Shown: positions 38,793 to 48,511, counted from the first letter of the stretch. The stretch is DNA of 54,469 nucleotides from Candidatus Kaiserbacteria bacterium (GCA_028820405.1 JAPPJI010000002.1:1-54469); one strand, 5' to 3'. The notes: generated by a model not told the origin, from the letters alone. Translations and numbers: made by a program.

Positions 38793-40967
38793 TTACCGAT
38801 TCCCTCGCCGTCCGCGACGACTTGATCGCTTTTTGGTGTGATTGGTAGGTGCAGCATGCTTGTTCGACTCTTTCGGAACAACATTGTCAAAGAATGTCGG
38901 ATCACGATCCTTGACGCTCAAGGCAATGCGACCGTCAGGCCGCACCTCTTTGACAACAACCGGCACAACATCCCCGACAGAGAGAACGCTTTCAACAGTA
39001 TCAATGTGCGTGGGAGAGAGTTCCGAAACGTGCACCATACCGTCCTTCGTCGGTGTCAGTTCAACAAAGGCACCAAAATCTCTCACCGTCTTTACCGCTC
39101 CGTCGAAGGTGTCCCCCACTTCAACCGGACTCGTAATTTCCTGTATTCTCTGTTTCGCGACAGATACCGCTTCCTGAGAACCGGCTATCGTCACCGTACC
39201 GTCGTCTTCAACATCAATACTGTCGACACCAGAATCAGTACGAATGGTGTTAATTGTTTTCCCGCCGGTGCCGATGATCATGCCTATCATGTCAGGGTTG
39301 ATTGAAAGTGTTGCAAGGTGCGGTGCATGTTGTGAGAGAGAATCCCGCGGCACCGCTATTTCATTAGTAATTGTTTCAAGAATGGCATGCCGTGCCGACT
39401 TTGCCCGATCAAGTGCCTCCGTGAGTATCGGGATAGTGATGCCGTTAATTTTGACATCCATCTGAATAGCGGTGATACCGCTCCTCGTACCCGCAACTTT
39501 GAAATCCATGTCACCGTGATGATCCTCCGGTCCCTGAATGTCGGTGAGAACAACAGACTTGTCGCCCCGCTGCATCAGTCCAATCGCAATACCGGCAACC
39601 GGCTCTTTGATCGGAACACCGCCATCCATCAGTGCAAGGGTTGAGGCACAGACCGATCCCATAGAAGTTGATCCGTTTGACGCAAAACATTCCGAGACAA
39701 GCCGCATTGTGTACGGAAACTCATCTTGCGACGGCAGAACACCGCGCAGTGCCTTCTCAGCGAGCGCACCGTGACCAATCTCCCGACGTTTCGGACTGCC
39801 AACACGACCGGTCTCACCGCTTGAGTACGGCGGGAAGTTGTAGTGATGCATGAATCGCTCATCCCGGTCCGGATCTTCAACGGTATTGAGCATGAGGGCA
39901 TCTCCGGGACTGCCGAGGGTGAGGGCGGTGAAAACATGGGTGCCGCCGCGATAGAAGATGCCGCTTCCGTGCAGTCGAGAAGAGACGCCTCCCGCCTGAG
40001 CATAGAGCGGACGAACCTCGTCGACACCGCGCCCGTCAGCACGACGCCCGTTGTCAATCGCTTCGTCGTGAATGATCGTATCAGCAACGTTTTCAAAATG
40101 TTCAAGTGCAACAGAGAGGTCATCACTGCAGTCGGATTCGGTAAACTTCTTAACCCACGATTCCCGAACTGACGACATCTTCTGGTCAGGAGAAAACAGT
40201 GCGTTGTGCAGGTTTGGGCGAATCGATGACTCAAAAATCCGTTCCGCTTCGTCAGAGAGTTTCGGCGGCTCAACCGCCATTTTTTCTTTTCCAATCTCAC
40301 GAATAATCTCTTCCTGGAATGTCTGCAGTGTTTTAATGTGCGAGAGTGCTGATTCACCTACGGTAACAACTGATTCTTCGGAAATACCGACTCCTTCAGC
40401 TTCAATCATGGTAATGACATCACCGGTTCCGCAGAGGAGAATATGGCTGTCCATACGTTTTGCACGGTCAAACGGTGTAAAGAGGGTCCAATCGTTACCG
40501 CTTCCTGAGAGACGAACACCGCCCACCGGACCGTTCCACGGGATGCGGGAGATACCGAGAGCGAGTGAGGTGCCGAGCAGTGCAAGGGTGTCCGGATTGT
40601 ACGTACCGAATGAAAGCACCGTTGCAATGATCTGCACTTCACGACGAAGCCCCTTCGGAAAGAGCGGACGAATGGTTCGATCAATAATACGGGCATTGAG
40701 CACCGCTTCCTGTGACGGACGACCCTCACGACGAACAAAACGGCTCCCAAGAATTGCACCGACAGAATAGAAGCGTTCTTCAAAGTCGACAGAGAGCGGG
40801 AAATAATCCTGTGTTGCCTCATGGTCTGACATCATTGCGGTGACAAAGACAACCGTGTCCCCTGCCTCAACAAGCACTGCACCATCGGCTTGGTCGGCAA
40901 GATCGGTTATGGTTGCAGTTATGGTTGTTCCGTCAATATCAACGGTATATGTTTTTTTCTCTTGCAT
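38793..40967 (-). CDS. pnp: polyribonucleotide nucleotidyltransferase
   Basis: SRFVRREGRPSQEAVLNARIIDRTIRPLFPKG, TSMGSVCASTLALMDGGVP, KH (MIGMIIGTGGKTI) and S1 domains. Confidence 0.95.
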   Translation of the reverse strand: MQEKKTYTVDIDGTTITATITDLADQADGAVLVEAGDTVVFVTAMMSDHEATQDYFPLSVDFEERFYSVGAILGSRFVRREGRPSQEAVLNARIIDRTIRPLFPKGLRREVQIIATVLSFGTYNPDTLALLGTSLALGISRIPWNGPVGGVRLSGSGNDWTLFTPFDRAKRMDSHILLCGTGDVITMIEAEGVGISEESVVTVGESALSHIKTLQTFQEEIIREIGKEKMAVEPPKLSDEAERIFESSIRPNLHNALFSPDQKMSSVRESWVKKFTESDCSDDLSVALEHFENVADTIIHDEAIDNGRRADGRGVDEVRPLYAQAGGVSSRLHGSGIFYRGGTHVFTALTLGSPGDALMLNTVEDPDRDERFMHHYNFPPYSSGETGRVGSPKRREIGHGALAEKALRGVLPSQDEFPYTMRLVSECFASNGSTSMGSVCASTLALMDGGVPIKEPVAGIAIGLMQRGDKSVVLTDIQGPEDHHGDMDFKVAGTRSGITAIQMDVKINGITIPILTEALDRAKSARHAILETITNEIAVPRDSLSQHAPHLATLSINPDMIGMIIGTGGKTINTIRTDSGVDSIDVEDDGTVTIAGSQEAVSVAKQRIQEITSPVEVGDTFDGAVKTVRDFGAFVELTPTKDGMVHVSELSPTHIDTVESVLSVGDVVPVVVKEVRPDGRIALSVKDRDPTFFDNVVPKESNKHAAPTNHTKKRSSRRGRRGNR

Positions 40968-40975
40968 GGTTATGG

Positions 40976-41482
40976 CTATATGCGGATAAGGTACTTTCGT
41001 GCTGACGAGCAGAGATCAGTGAAATCGTCTGCAACGCCGACAAGGCGTTGTGAACACGTTTTTCCAAACGCAACCACTTCAACCTGACACCCGAATTTTT
41101 TTACATACTCAAGTGCCGGAACAAAATCACCGTCGCCGGAGACAAGGGCAATCACATCAAGTTTCGGTGCAAGGCTCACTATGTCGACAGCAAGACCGAC
41201 ATCCCAGTCAGCTTTCTTTGCATTGTCACTGAAAATCTGCAGATCCTTACTCTTCGTCTCAATCCCCATGTTAACGAGTGCATCGAGAAATGCAGTTTCA
41301 TCTCCTGACTCGGTGCGGATAACATATGCAATCGCCCGGATGAGGGTTCGTTCAGAAACGATGTTTTTTACCACCGATTCAAAGTTTACCCGTGCGTCAT
41401 ACAGATTTTTTGCACTGTGATAAAGGTTTTGTACGTCCAAAAAGACTCCAACGCGCTGATTCGCGTGTTTAATAACAGTCAT
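40976..41482 (-). CDS. NYN/PIN-like (DUF88/LabA) putative RNase
   Basis: VGVFLDVQNLYHSAK, KKADWDVGLAVDIVSL, VIALVSGDGDFVPALEYVKKFG. Confidence 0.9.
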   Translation of the reverse strand: MTVIKHANQRVGVFLDVQNLYHSAKNLYDARVNFESVVKNIVSERTLIRAIAYVIRTESGDETAFLDALVNMGIETKSKDLQIFSDNAKKADWDVGLAVDIVSLAPKLDVIALVSGDGDFVPALEYVKKFGCQVEVVAFGKTCSQRLVGVADDFTDLCSSARKYLIRI

Positions 41483-41539
41483 ACGTTATATAAAAATGTA
41501 TAGAAATAATGTACAAATAGTCAAAACAGTTGTTCTTCA

Positions 41540-41806
41540 CTATCCTCGCAATGCCAACTTTTTCACAATTGTGTCATACGCCTCCTGACTTACCTGCTTC
41601 AGGTATGACAAGTGCTTACGTCGTTTTGAAACAAGACCGACAAGCCCACGCCGAGCGTGCAGATCTTTTCGATTCTGCTTCAGGTGATCATCAAGTTTTT
41701 TAATACGTGCCGTCAGGACAGAAACCTGCACAGCAGACGATCCGGTATCTTGCTCACTGTTTTGAACTGTTGCGATACTTGTTTGTTTTTCTTCTTTTGT
41801 AAGCAC
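41540..41806 (-). CDS. rpsO: 30S ribosomal protein S15 (GTG start)
   Basis: GSSAVQVSVLTARIKKLDDHLKQNRKDLHARRGLVGLVSKRRKHLSYLK. Confidence 0.95.
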   Translation of the reverse strand: MLTKEEKQTSIATVQNSEQDTGSSAVQVSVLTARIKKLDDHLKQNRKDLHARRGLVGLVSKRRKHLSYLKQVSQEAYDTIVKKLALRG

Positions 41807-41856
41807 AAGGGTAGTATAGCGGTTTACCAAAAAGATGTACAACCATTTTCTTCTGC

Positions 41857-42085
41857 AAAAAAAAACGGGCTGGCTCAACAAGATGTGAACCAGCCCTTTC
41901 TCACCACTAACCTATGAAGGAAATGTGAGGAAAGACGTGTCTCGCCCAACCTCCTTTGCACAATACCAGTAAAAAACCATTAGTAAAGGCGGGGGCTGGT
42001 CTAGTGGAGAGTCAGACCAGCCCCCTAAGTAAGGGAGACGGCATGGGGCAGGAACGGGAGTTTCCCATCATCCCCCACTACCTAC
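41857..42085 (-). ncRNA. candidate structured RNA / rpsO-leader attenuator
   Basis: TTGACT-18-TATTAT promoter at 42090-42119; hairpin at 41991-42025; terminal hairpin 41867-41896 followed by T9; no convincing ORF. Confidence 0.5.
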
Positions 42086-42182
42086 TGTCATAATACAACC
42101 ACCCATGGTCGTAAGTCAATATCCTGAAATCTAAGTTCAAGAAACTAACCCGCCTACATATTATAATGTAGACGGGTTCTTA

Positions 42183-42296
42183 CTACTGAACGACGTGTAC
42201 TGCGACCGGCATGCCCGCAAAAAGCAGGATGATTGTCGCGGCTGAGAGTACGAGTACGGTTTTCCCCGCCGTACTCAGTGTATGCCACCTCCTCAT
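42183..42296 (-). CDS. 37-aa membrane peptide MRRWHTLSTAGKTVLVLSAATIILLFAGMPVAVHVVQ
   Basis: AAGGAGGTGGCT-ATG; ATGACA-17-TATAAT promoter on minus strand (42333-42361). Confidence 0.55.
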   Translation of the reverse strand: MRRWHTLSTAGKTVLVLSAATIILLFAGMPVAVHVVQ

Positions 42297-42385
42297 AGCC
42301 ACCTCCTTGTATGGTGATAGGGGTCTGCTTGGATTATACAACGACTTATACACTTTGTCATCTTTCTCCTTGGTATACTTGATAT

Positions 42386-43276
42386 ATGAATTTCGCACAG
42401 GCGAAACAGCGGTTCCTTGAACATATTGAACTCGGACTCGGTCGGTCGGTCAGAACGGTGGAGAACTATGACCGCTATCTCACCTATTTTGCACACACCG
42501 CTGATATTAAGAACATTGCTGACATTACCATCCCCGCCGTCCACCAGTTCCGTCTCCGGATAAGCAGGGAAAAAGGAATAAAAAAGGTGACGCAAAACTA
42601 CTACCTCGTCGCCCTGCGAATGTTTTTGAAATTTCTTGAGTCACAGGGAGAAGTATGCCTCTCTCCCAGCTCAATTGACCTCGCTAAAACCGGTATGCGA
42701 GAAATTGATGTTATCACCACAAGCGAACTGAAGCGCATCCTCGACACACAGCCGAAGGAAAGTCTGAACGATATTCGTGACACTGCCATCATTCAAACCC
42801 TGTTTTCAACAGGAATGCGTGTTTCTGAACTGGTGTCACTTCAACGAGATCTTGATCTTCGGGAAAAAGAAGTCACGGTACGAGGAAAGGGGGAGAAGGT
42901 GCGCACTGTTTTCTTCTCGGACATCGCTATTCAAGCAATTCGAGACTATCGAAGCAGGCGACAGGATATGGAACAGGCACTCTTTGTGGGGAAAAAAGGA
43001 ACCTCACTGACCACACGGTCGGTTGAAAGAATTGTTGCCAAGCGGGCCCGCCAGGCCGGTATTGCAAAAAAGGTGACACCTCATGTTCTTCGCCACATGT
43101 TTGCCACTACCCTCCTGTCAAACGGTGCGGACATCCGTGCTGTCCAGGAAATGCTCGGACATGCACATATCGCAACAACACAAATCTACACACATGTTTC
43201 AAACAAACGACTCCGTGACATGCATCGGTCATTTCACGGACTGCAAAACCCAAAAACCCGAGGTCCCGAGATCTAA
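42386..43276 (+). CDS. tyrosine recombinase XerC/XerD-like
   Basis: TGMRVSELVSL, VTPHVLRHMFATTLLSNGADIRAVQEMLGHAHIATTQIYTHVS. Confidence 0.93.
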   Translation: MNFAQAKQRFLEHIELGLGRSVRTVENYDRYLTYFAHTADIKNIADITIPAVHQFRLRISREKGIKKVTQNYYLVALRMFLKFLESQGEVCLSPSSIDLAKTGMREIDVITTSELKRILDTQPKESLNDIRDTAIIQTLFSTGMRVSELVSLQRDLDLREKEVTVRGKGEKVRTVFFSDIAIQAIRDYRSRRQDMEQALFVGKKGTSLTTRSVERIVAKRARQAGIAKKVTPHVLRHMFATTLLSNGADIRAVQEMLGHAHIATTQIYTHVSNKRLRDMHRSFHGLQNPKTRGPEI

Positions 43277-43321
43277 GCACCTCCTATTTCTTTTTCAGCG
43301 AGAGACGATACAATACAAACG

Positions 43322-44122
43322 ATGAAAATCTATTCTTGGAATGTGAACGGTATTCGTGCAGTACAGAGAAAGGGGGCTCTTGAAGCCTGTATCAGGCAGG
43401 AAAATCCTGACATACTCCTTATTCAGGAGACCAAGGCTAAAGAGGAGCAACTCGACACCGAACTGACCGATGATTCATTCTTTCGCACCTATCATTCAGC
43501 AGAAAAGCCGGGCTACGCCGGCACTGCCATATTCGTTCATCCACGACACAAAGAGCGTGTTGTTTCTTTCTCAACCGGCATGCCAAACTGGAACGACACG
43601 GAGGGTCGGGTTGCACAATGTACCCTCTCTGACAACCTTGTTGTTATCACCGTCTACGTTCCGAATGGCGGTAAATCAGATGCGGCATACCAAGAAAAAC
43701 TCACCTTCCTCACAACACTCGCAGCCTATGCAGAGTCTTTGCAGAAAGATGGCAGCCGCGTCGTTATTGCGGGAGACTTCAATGTTGCAAGATCAGAACT
43801 TGACCTTGCAGAGCCTGAAAAACATCGAGAGCATACTCACTTCAACGAAGAGGTGCGAGCACACATGGAACAGCTCACGCAAGCAAATCTCGTCGATACG
43901 TACCGGTCACGAAACCCCGACCAGGCTGGTGCATACAGCTATTGGGACAACTTCAGCTTTTCTCTCCCCAAAGGAACGAAACCTCGTGACGTTAACCTTG
44001 GCTGGCGTCTTGACTACATATTTGCAGACAAAACACTTGATGCATCAGTGGCAAATGCGGCAATCCACCAGGATATTTTCGGCTCTGACCACTGCCCGGT
44101 TTCCATCACCCTCACTAACTAA
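43322..44122 (+). CDS. xth: exodeoxyribonuclease III
   Basis: KIYSWNVNGIRAV, LLIQETKA, VIAGDFNVARSELDL, GSDHCPVSI. Confidence 0.94.
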   Translation: MKIYSWNVNGIRAVQRKGALEACIRQENPDILLIQETKAKEEQLDTELTDDSFFRTYHSAEKPGYAGTAIFVHPRHKERVVSFSTGMPNWNDTEGRVAQCTLSDNLVVITVYVPNGGKSDAAYQEKLTFLTTLAAYAESLQKDGSRVVIAGDFNVARSELDLAEPEKHREHTHFNEEVRAHMEQLTQANLVDTYRSRNPDQAGAYSYWDNFSFSLPKGTKPRDVNLGWRLDYIFADKTLDASVANAAIHQDIFGSDHCPVSITLTN

Positions 44123-45602
44123 CGCCGTACTTTTTCCTAATAGCGGCACTCTGTTCTTCGTCTTCTTCAAACCTCCGCACCTTCCCTGCTTCACCGCGTG
44201 CGATAAGGTCTTTGTCAGAGAGTGCGGTGAGTTTCTTCGCCTGTTCAATAAGGTGTTCTTTTGTATTTTTTTTCGGATCATCAAGCACGTCACCGAGAAG
44301 TGCGTGCAGGATGTGACCGACCCGCGGACCCGGTTTCATTGCAAGTTCCCGCATCAGATCAGTTCCGTCCAGTGCAAGCACTCCCGGCGTCACCGGCTCA
44401 CGAAGCACCTCTTCTATCAACGAGATATACTTCCTCAGTCGATACGGCTGCTCTTTCGGTCTTCCGGTCCCGATACGATCACACATACGGAGGTCAATGA
44501 GGTCCCAAATGTGCTCTTCTCCAACTCGAGCAATCATACGACGAACACCTGACAGCGACACCTGGTCCGGGTCAGAGAAAAACATATGCCAGCGAACCAG
44601 AAGGGTCACCGTCTCAGTAATCGCTTTTGAAAAGGAGAGTCGTTTGAGAATCGTCCGCACCATCCGTGCCCCAACAACTTCATGTGCATGGAATGTCCAA
44701 TCTTTTTTGTTCTGCACCCATTCCCGCGTCGGCACCTTTCCGATATCGTGCAGCAGTGCGGCGATCCGGACCTCAAGACGAAATGAACGTGTGTGAGCGT
44801 GCTCAATAGTGCGAATTGAATGTTCAAATACGTCGTATGAGTGTGCCTGATTCTGTTCAATCCCAACACCTGCATGGAGTTCGGGAATAACCTGCTCAAG
44901 AAGACCGACATCACATAACATTTGTACGCCATCAGCCGGATGGTCAGACATGGTGATTTTAACCAGCTCATCCCGAATACGCTCAACAGCAACTGATGTG
45001 ATACGGGGTGCACACTGTTTCAATACACTTTCTGTTTTCTCCTCAATGTTCCCGCCAAGCTGAGCTGCAATACGAACAGCACGAAGGAGACGAAGTGCAT
45101 CCTCAGAAAATCGCTCTGACGGGTCACCAACGGTTCGAATACATCCTCGGTGCAGGTCGGCAATACCGCCATGCGGGTCAACAATAGTTTGCTGAATCGG
45201 ATCATACGCAAGTGCATTGATGGTAAAGTCTCGGCGTGCCAGGTCTTCTTCCAGTGAGGCACCGAAGGTAACGGAATCCGGTCGACGATTATCGCTATAT
45301 CCCGCTTCTTTCCGATACGGTGTCACTTCAATGACACGATGATTCGGATCCTCAACCGCATCACAGACAACACCAACGGTACCGTACTCATTTTCATAGA
45401 CCGTGTGTTCAAATATTTCCTGTATGCGATCAGGATGTGCATCAGTTGTCATGTCCCAATCAGTAACCGACCGTCCCATGATAAGGTCCCGAACACAGCC
45501 GCCGACAAGGTGAACGGAAAAACCCGCACCTGAAAGAGCTTGGGCGACATCGAGAACGTGTTTGGGGAGTGAGAATGAAACGGATCCGTGCTGCTTCTCC
45601 AT
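44115..45602 (-). CDS. cca: CCA tRNA nucleotidyltransferase with HD domain
   Basis: VHLVGGCVRDLIMGRSVTDWDMTTDA, RRDFTINALAYDP, ALLHDIGKVPT. Confidence 0.94.
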   Translation of the reverse strand: MEKQHGSVSFSLPKHVLDVAQALSGAGFSVHLVGGCVRDLIMGRSVTDWDMTTDAHPDRIQEIFEHTVYENEYGTVGVVCDAVEDPNHRVIEVTPYRKEAGYSDNRRPDSVTFGASLEEDLARRDFTINALAYDPIQQTIVDPHGGIADLHRGCIRTVGDPSERFSEDALRLLRAVRIAAQLGGNIEEKTESVLKQCAPRITSVAVERIRDELVKITMSDHPADGVQMLCDVGLLEQVIPELHAGVGIEQNQAHSYDVFEHSIRTIEHAHTRSFRLEVRIAALLHDIGKVPTREWVQNKKDWTFHAHEVVGARMVRTILKRLSFSKAITETVTLLVRWHMFFSDPDQVSLSGVRRMIARVGEEHIWDLIDLRMCDRIGTGRPKEQPYRLRKYISLIEEVLREPVTPGVLALDGTDLMRELAMKPGPRVGHILHALLGDVLDDPKKNTKEHLIEQAKKLTALSDKDLIARGEAGKVRRFEEDEEQSAAIRKKYGVS

Positions 45603-45657
45603 AAATAGATGTAGTATATACCCGTCTTCATGCAAACCTGCTACACTAGCGATGTAA

Positions 45658-45731
45658 GCGCCCGTAGCTCAGCTGGATAGAGCGCCCGGCTTCGGACCGG
45701 GAGGTCGTGGGTTCGAATCCTACCGGGCGTG
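45658..45731 (+). tRNA. tRNA-Arg(TCG)
   Basis: anticodon arm CCCGG-CTTCGGA-CCGGG, canonical T arm. Confidence 0.9.
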
Positions 45732-45735
45732 CAAT

Positions 45736-47394
45736 ATGGTGAGAATATCTGACAAGGACTACGGTCAGGAAGGACGATATTGGGCAGACGGCATCGCCGA
45801 CTACCTCATCCAAAAAGACCCGGAACGCACAACGTTCGTCTGCGCATCCGGCATCAGCCCCTCCGGACCGGTGCACTTCGGCAACCTTCGGGAGGTTATC
45901 ACCACCTATGCTGTCGCTGAAGCACTGGAGCGACGCGGGAAAAAGACTTCATTTATCTACTCATGGGATGATTTTGATCGTTTTAGAAAAATACCGTCCG
46001 GTCTTCCAAATACGTATGAAGAGCACATCGGGAAACCGCTCTCAGCTCTCCCCTCCCCCACGAACAGCAACCAATCGTACGCCGCCTTCTACGAACAAGG
46101 GTTTGAATCAGCACTACAGTCACTTAATATACGCCCAACCTATCGCTACCAAACACAGGAATATCAGTCCGGATCATACGACCAGGCAATTATCGAAGCC
46201 CTCCAAAAACGAGAGCAGATCGCTGACATTATGCTCTCATTCATGACCGAAAAAGGGAAAAAGCAGAAACAGATAGATGACAAAACATACAGAGACACCT
46301 ACTACCCCATTACCATTTACTCACGATTTTCTGGAAAAGATACAACGACGATCCTCTCATACGACGGAGAAAAAACCATTCGGTATCGGTGTAACAGTAC
46401 GAAAAAAGAGGATGAGGTAGATATTACAAAGCATCGAGTGGTGAAGTTGAAGTGGAAGGTTGATTGGGCAATGCGCTGGCGACATGAAGGGGTTTGCTTT
46501 GAGCCGGGAGGCAGTGATCACGCGGCACCCGGGAGCAGCTATGACACCGCCGCCGCAATTGCAAAGCAAGTATTTCACATCAACCCTCCTCTGTTTATTG
46601 AGTATGGTTTTGTCGGTCTCCAGGGAATCGGAACGAAGATGTCCGGATCATCAGGACAAACGGTCTCACCACATGACCTGCTCACCATATACGAACCATC
46701 GACACTGCTTCTCATGTACCTCCGCCGTCTCCCAACCCAAACATTTTCTCTCGCTTTTGATACAGAAGTATATCGACAATATGATGAGCGTGACTCACTT
46801 TCACCACCCAGTTTCTGGCACCGGATCCGATCCCTCTTCATGCAGCAAGAGGGGTCAATTGATCGTCGAATCATTGCGATCCTGCAAACTCTCTACCCTG
46901 ACGAACGATATGTAAATCCTGTACCCTTTCGACAGCTCGTCGGCTTTGCACAAACCGTGCAGTGGGATACGTCGAAGCTTACTGACCTGTTTAACACACT
47001 CCACCTCAACTACGACACAACCTCAATCTCTTCGCGCCTCAATCGAGCAAAGACATGGGTGACGACGTACAACAAAGATGCGGCACTGGTGATTCGAGAA
47101 CAACAAAACACTGATCACTGGGACGAAATGGATGAGGAAAACAAAGGATACATCCGAAACATCTGCTCGTACATAACAGAGCATGGCACCGACGACATCA
47201 CTGTTCTTGAGGAGTACCTCTACACTCTTCCGAAAGAGCAGCATACTGAAGAAAGATCTTTGAAGAAGGCACAACGAACACTCTTCGGACATGTGTACCT
47301 CCTCCTCCTCGGACAAAAGACCGGTCCTCGGCTAAGCACACTCCTCTGGTCACTCCCTCAGAAAAAAATTCTTTCCCTCCTCCGTTTCTCGTAA
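45736..47394 (+). CDS. lysS: class I lysyl-tRNA synthetase
   Basis: CASGISPSGPVHFGNLREV; GTKMSGSSGQTVSPHDLL; class I (archaeal-type) LysRS architecture. Confidence 0.92.
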   Translation: MVRISDKDYGQEGRYWADGIADYLIQKDPERTTFVCASGISPSGPVHFGNLREVITTYAVAEALERRGKKTSFIYSWDDFDRFRKIPSGLPNTYEEHIGKPLSALPSPTNSNQSYAAFYEQGFESALQSLNIRPTYRYQTQEYQSGSYDQAIIEALQKREQIADIMLSFMTEKGKKQKQIDDKTYRDTYYPITIYSRFSGKDTTTILSYDGEKTIRYRCNSTKKEDEVDITKHRVVKLKWKVDWAMRWRHEGVCFEPGGSDHAAPGSSYDTAAAIAKQVFHINPPLFIEYGFVGLQGIGTKMSGSSGQTVSPHDLLTIYEPSTLLLMYLRRLPTQTFSLAFDTEVYRQYDERDSLSPPSFWHRIRSLFMQQEGSIDRRIIAILQTLYPDERYVNPVPFRQLVGFAQTVQWDTSKLTDLFNTLHLNYDTTSISSRLNRAKTWVTTYNKDAALVIREQQNTDHWDEMDEENKGYIRNICSYITEHGTDDITVLEEYLYTLPKEQHTEERSLKKAQRTLFGHVYLLLLGQKTGPRLSTLLWSLPQKKILSLLRFS

Positions 47395-47395
47395 G

Positions 47396-47466
47396 TGCGG
47401 GTAGAGAGAATCGAACTCTCGTTTTCCGCTTGGAAGGCGGATGTTCTACCACTAAACTATACCCGC
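47396..47466 (-). tRNA. tRNA-Gly(TCC)
   Basis: cloverleaf GCGGGTA...TCCGC-CTTCCAA-GCGGA...TACCCGC. Confidence 0.93.
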
Positions 47467-47516
47467 AAACAAGGACAGTATAGCACCCAAGTCACGCTGA
47501 TCATTGCAAAACAAAA

Positions 47517-47550
47517 ACGGAGCCGTGAAGCTCCGTCTTTGTTTTTTCTG
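47517..47550. terminator. bidirectional intrinsic terminator
   Basis: ACGGAGC-cgtgaa-GCTCCGT with T-rich flank on both strands. Confidence 0.8.
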
Positions 47551-47563
47551 TAGGTCGAAATTA

Positions 47564-47650
47564 CTACTCCTGGTTTTCCTTCTCTTCCTCTTCCTCTTCG
47601 TTGTTACCTTGACCTCCCATCTCGTCGTTCATTTTGATGTCGTACATCAT
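47564..47650 (-). CDS. micro-ORF (28 aa, acidic tail) MMYDIKMNDEMGGQGNNEEEEEEKENQE
   Basis: read on minus strand; tandem TAG TAA stops, followed by a terminator. Confidence 0.35.
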   Translation of the reverse strand: MMYDIKMNDEMGGQGNNEEEEEEKENQE

Positions 47651-47792
47651 GCTATGTTCTTAGCGTTATATTTATAATTGTCGCCCACAGAGCGACTTGC
47701 ATATGATACCGCACCTTTGCAAAAAAGTGCAACCTGTATAAATCATTGACAAATAGTCCTATAAATTATATAAAAACTTACCTGACTTCTGG

Positions 47793-47864
47793 TCGGAGAG
47801 CCGGGAATCGAACCCGGAGTCACACGAACCCGAATCGTGTATGTTACCGTTACACCACTCTCCG
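47793..47864 (-). tRNA. tRNA-Pro(CGG)
   Basis: anticodon arm CACGA-TTCGGGT-TCGTG; acceptor CGGAGAG/CTCTCCG. Confidence 0.92.
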
Positions 47865-47896
47865 TTTCTGCACTGGCACACTACCACCCTTCCCTG

Positions 47897-47969
47897 TCGG
47901 AGAGCCGGGATTCGAACCCGGAATCACCCGCTCCCAAAGCGGGCATGTTAGCCGTTACACCACTCTCCG
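47897..47969 (-). tRNA. tRNA-Pro(TGG)
   Basis: anticodon arm CCCGC-TTTGGGA-GCGGG; acceptor CGGAGAG/CTCTCCG. Confidence 0.93.
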
Positions 47970-48511
47970 GAGAATCAAACCAAAGCACTCCCAATCTTGG
48001 TAGACGGACTCTGCCACCTACCTATTTTATAGTAGCATTTTGTACATGTGGTAAACAAAATTTCTCTCACCAAGAGGTGATGTTGAAGGGGACCACCTTC
48101 CCACCGTACCCTCAATTCTTTTCTTGGGATAGTCTCGAAAGAGCACTTTCCTACAAATACTGTTTTCACCATTTCACAGTATCCACTAATCCACATAATA
48201 AACCGCAGTATTGGATTTCCCCACCGACAGACGGAAATCAACCCTTCTGTTTCAAGAGTAATTTTCTTTTCTCCTTTACCACAAACAAATTATCCACCTT
48301 TTTTACACGTGAAATCAACATGCATAACCACATACGTGTAAGTACACGATCTACCCTTTTCACTGAGGAGTAAAGAATCTCCCGCTCATCACTACACCTG
48401 TTTTACCCTTTGAAATAAAGGTGATTAACAACAAGATGACCCTAAAATGATGTGTTACTCTGGTAGCAGAGGTGTTTTGTCTTTCCTAACTCTAACTACG
48501 GGGAGGCGGTC

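Noticed and set aside
42386-43276. Tyrosine recombinase as an integrase of a mobile element
   Set aside because: Length and motifs fit a housekeeping XerC/D/A-type enzyme; neighbours are exoIII and cca with no att-like repeats.
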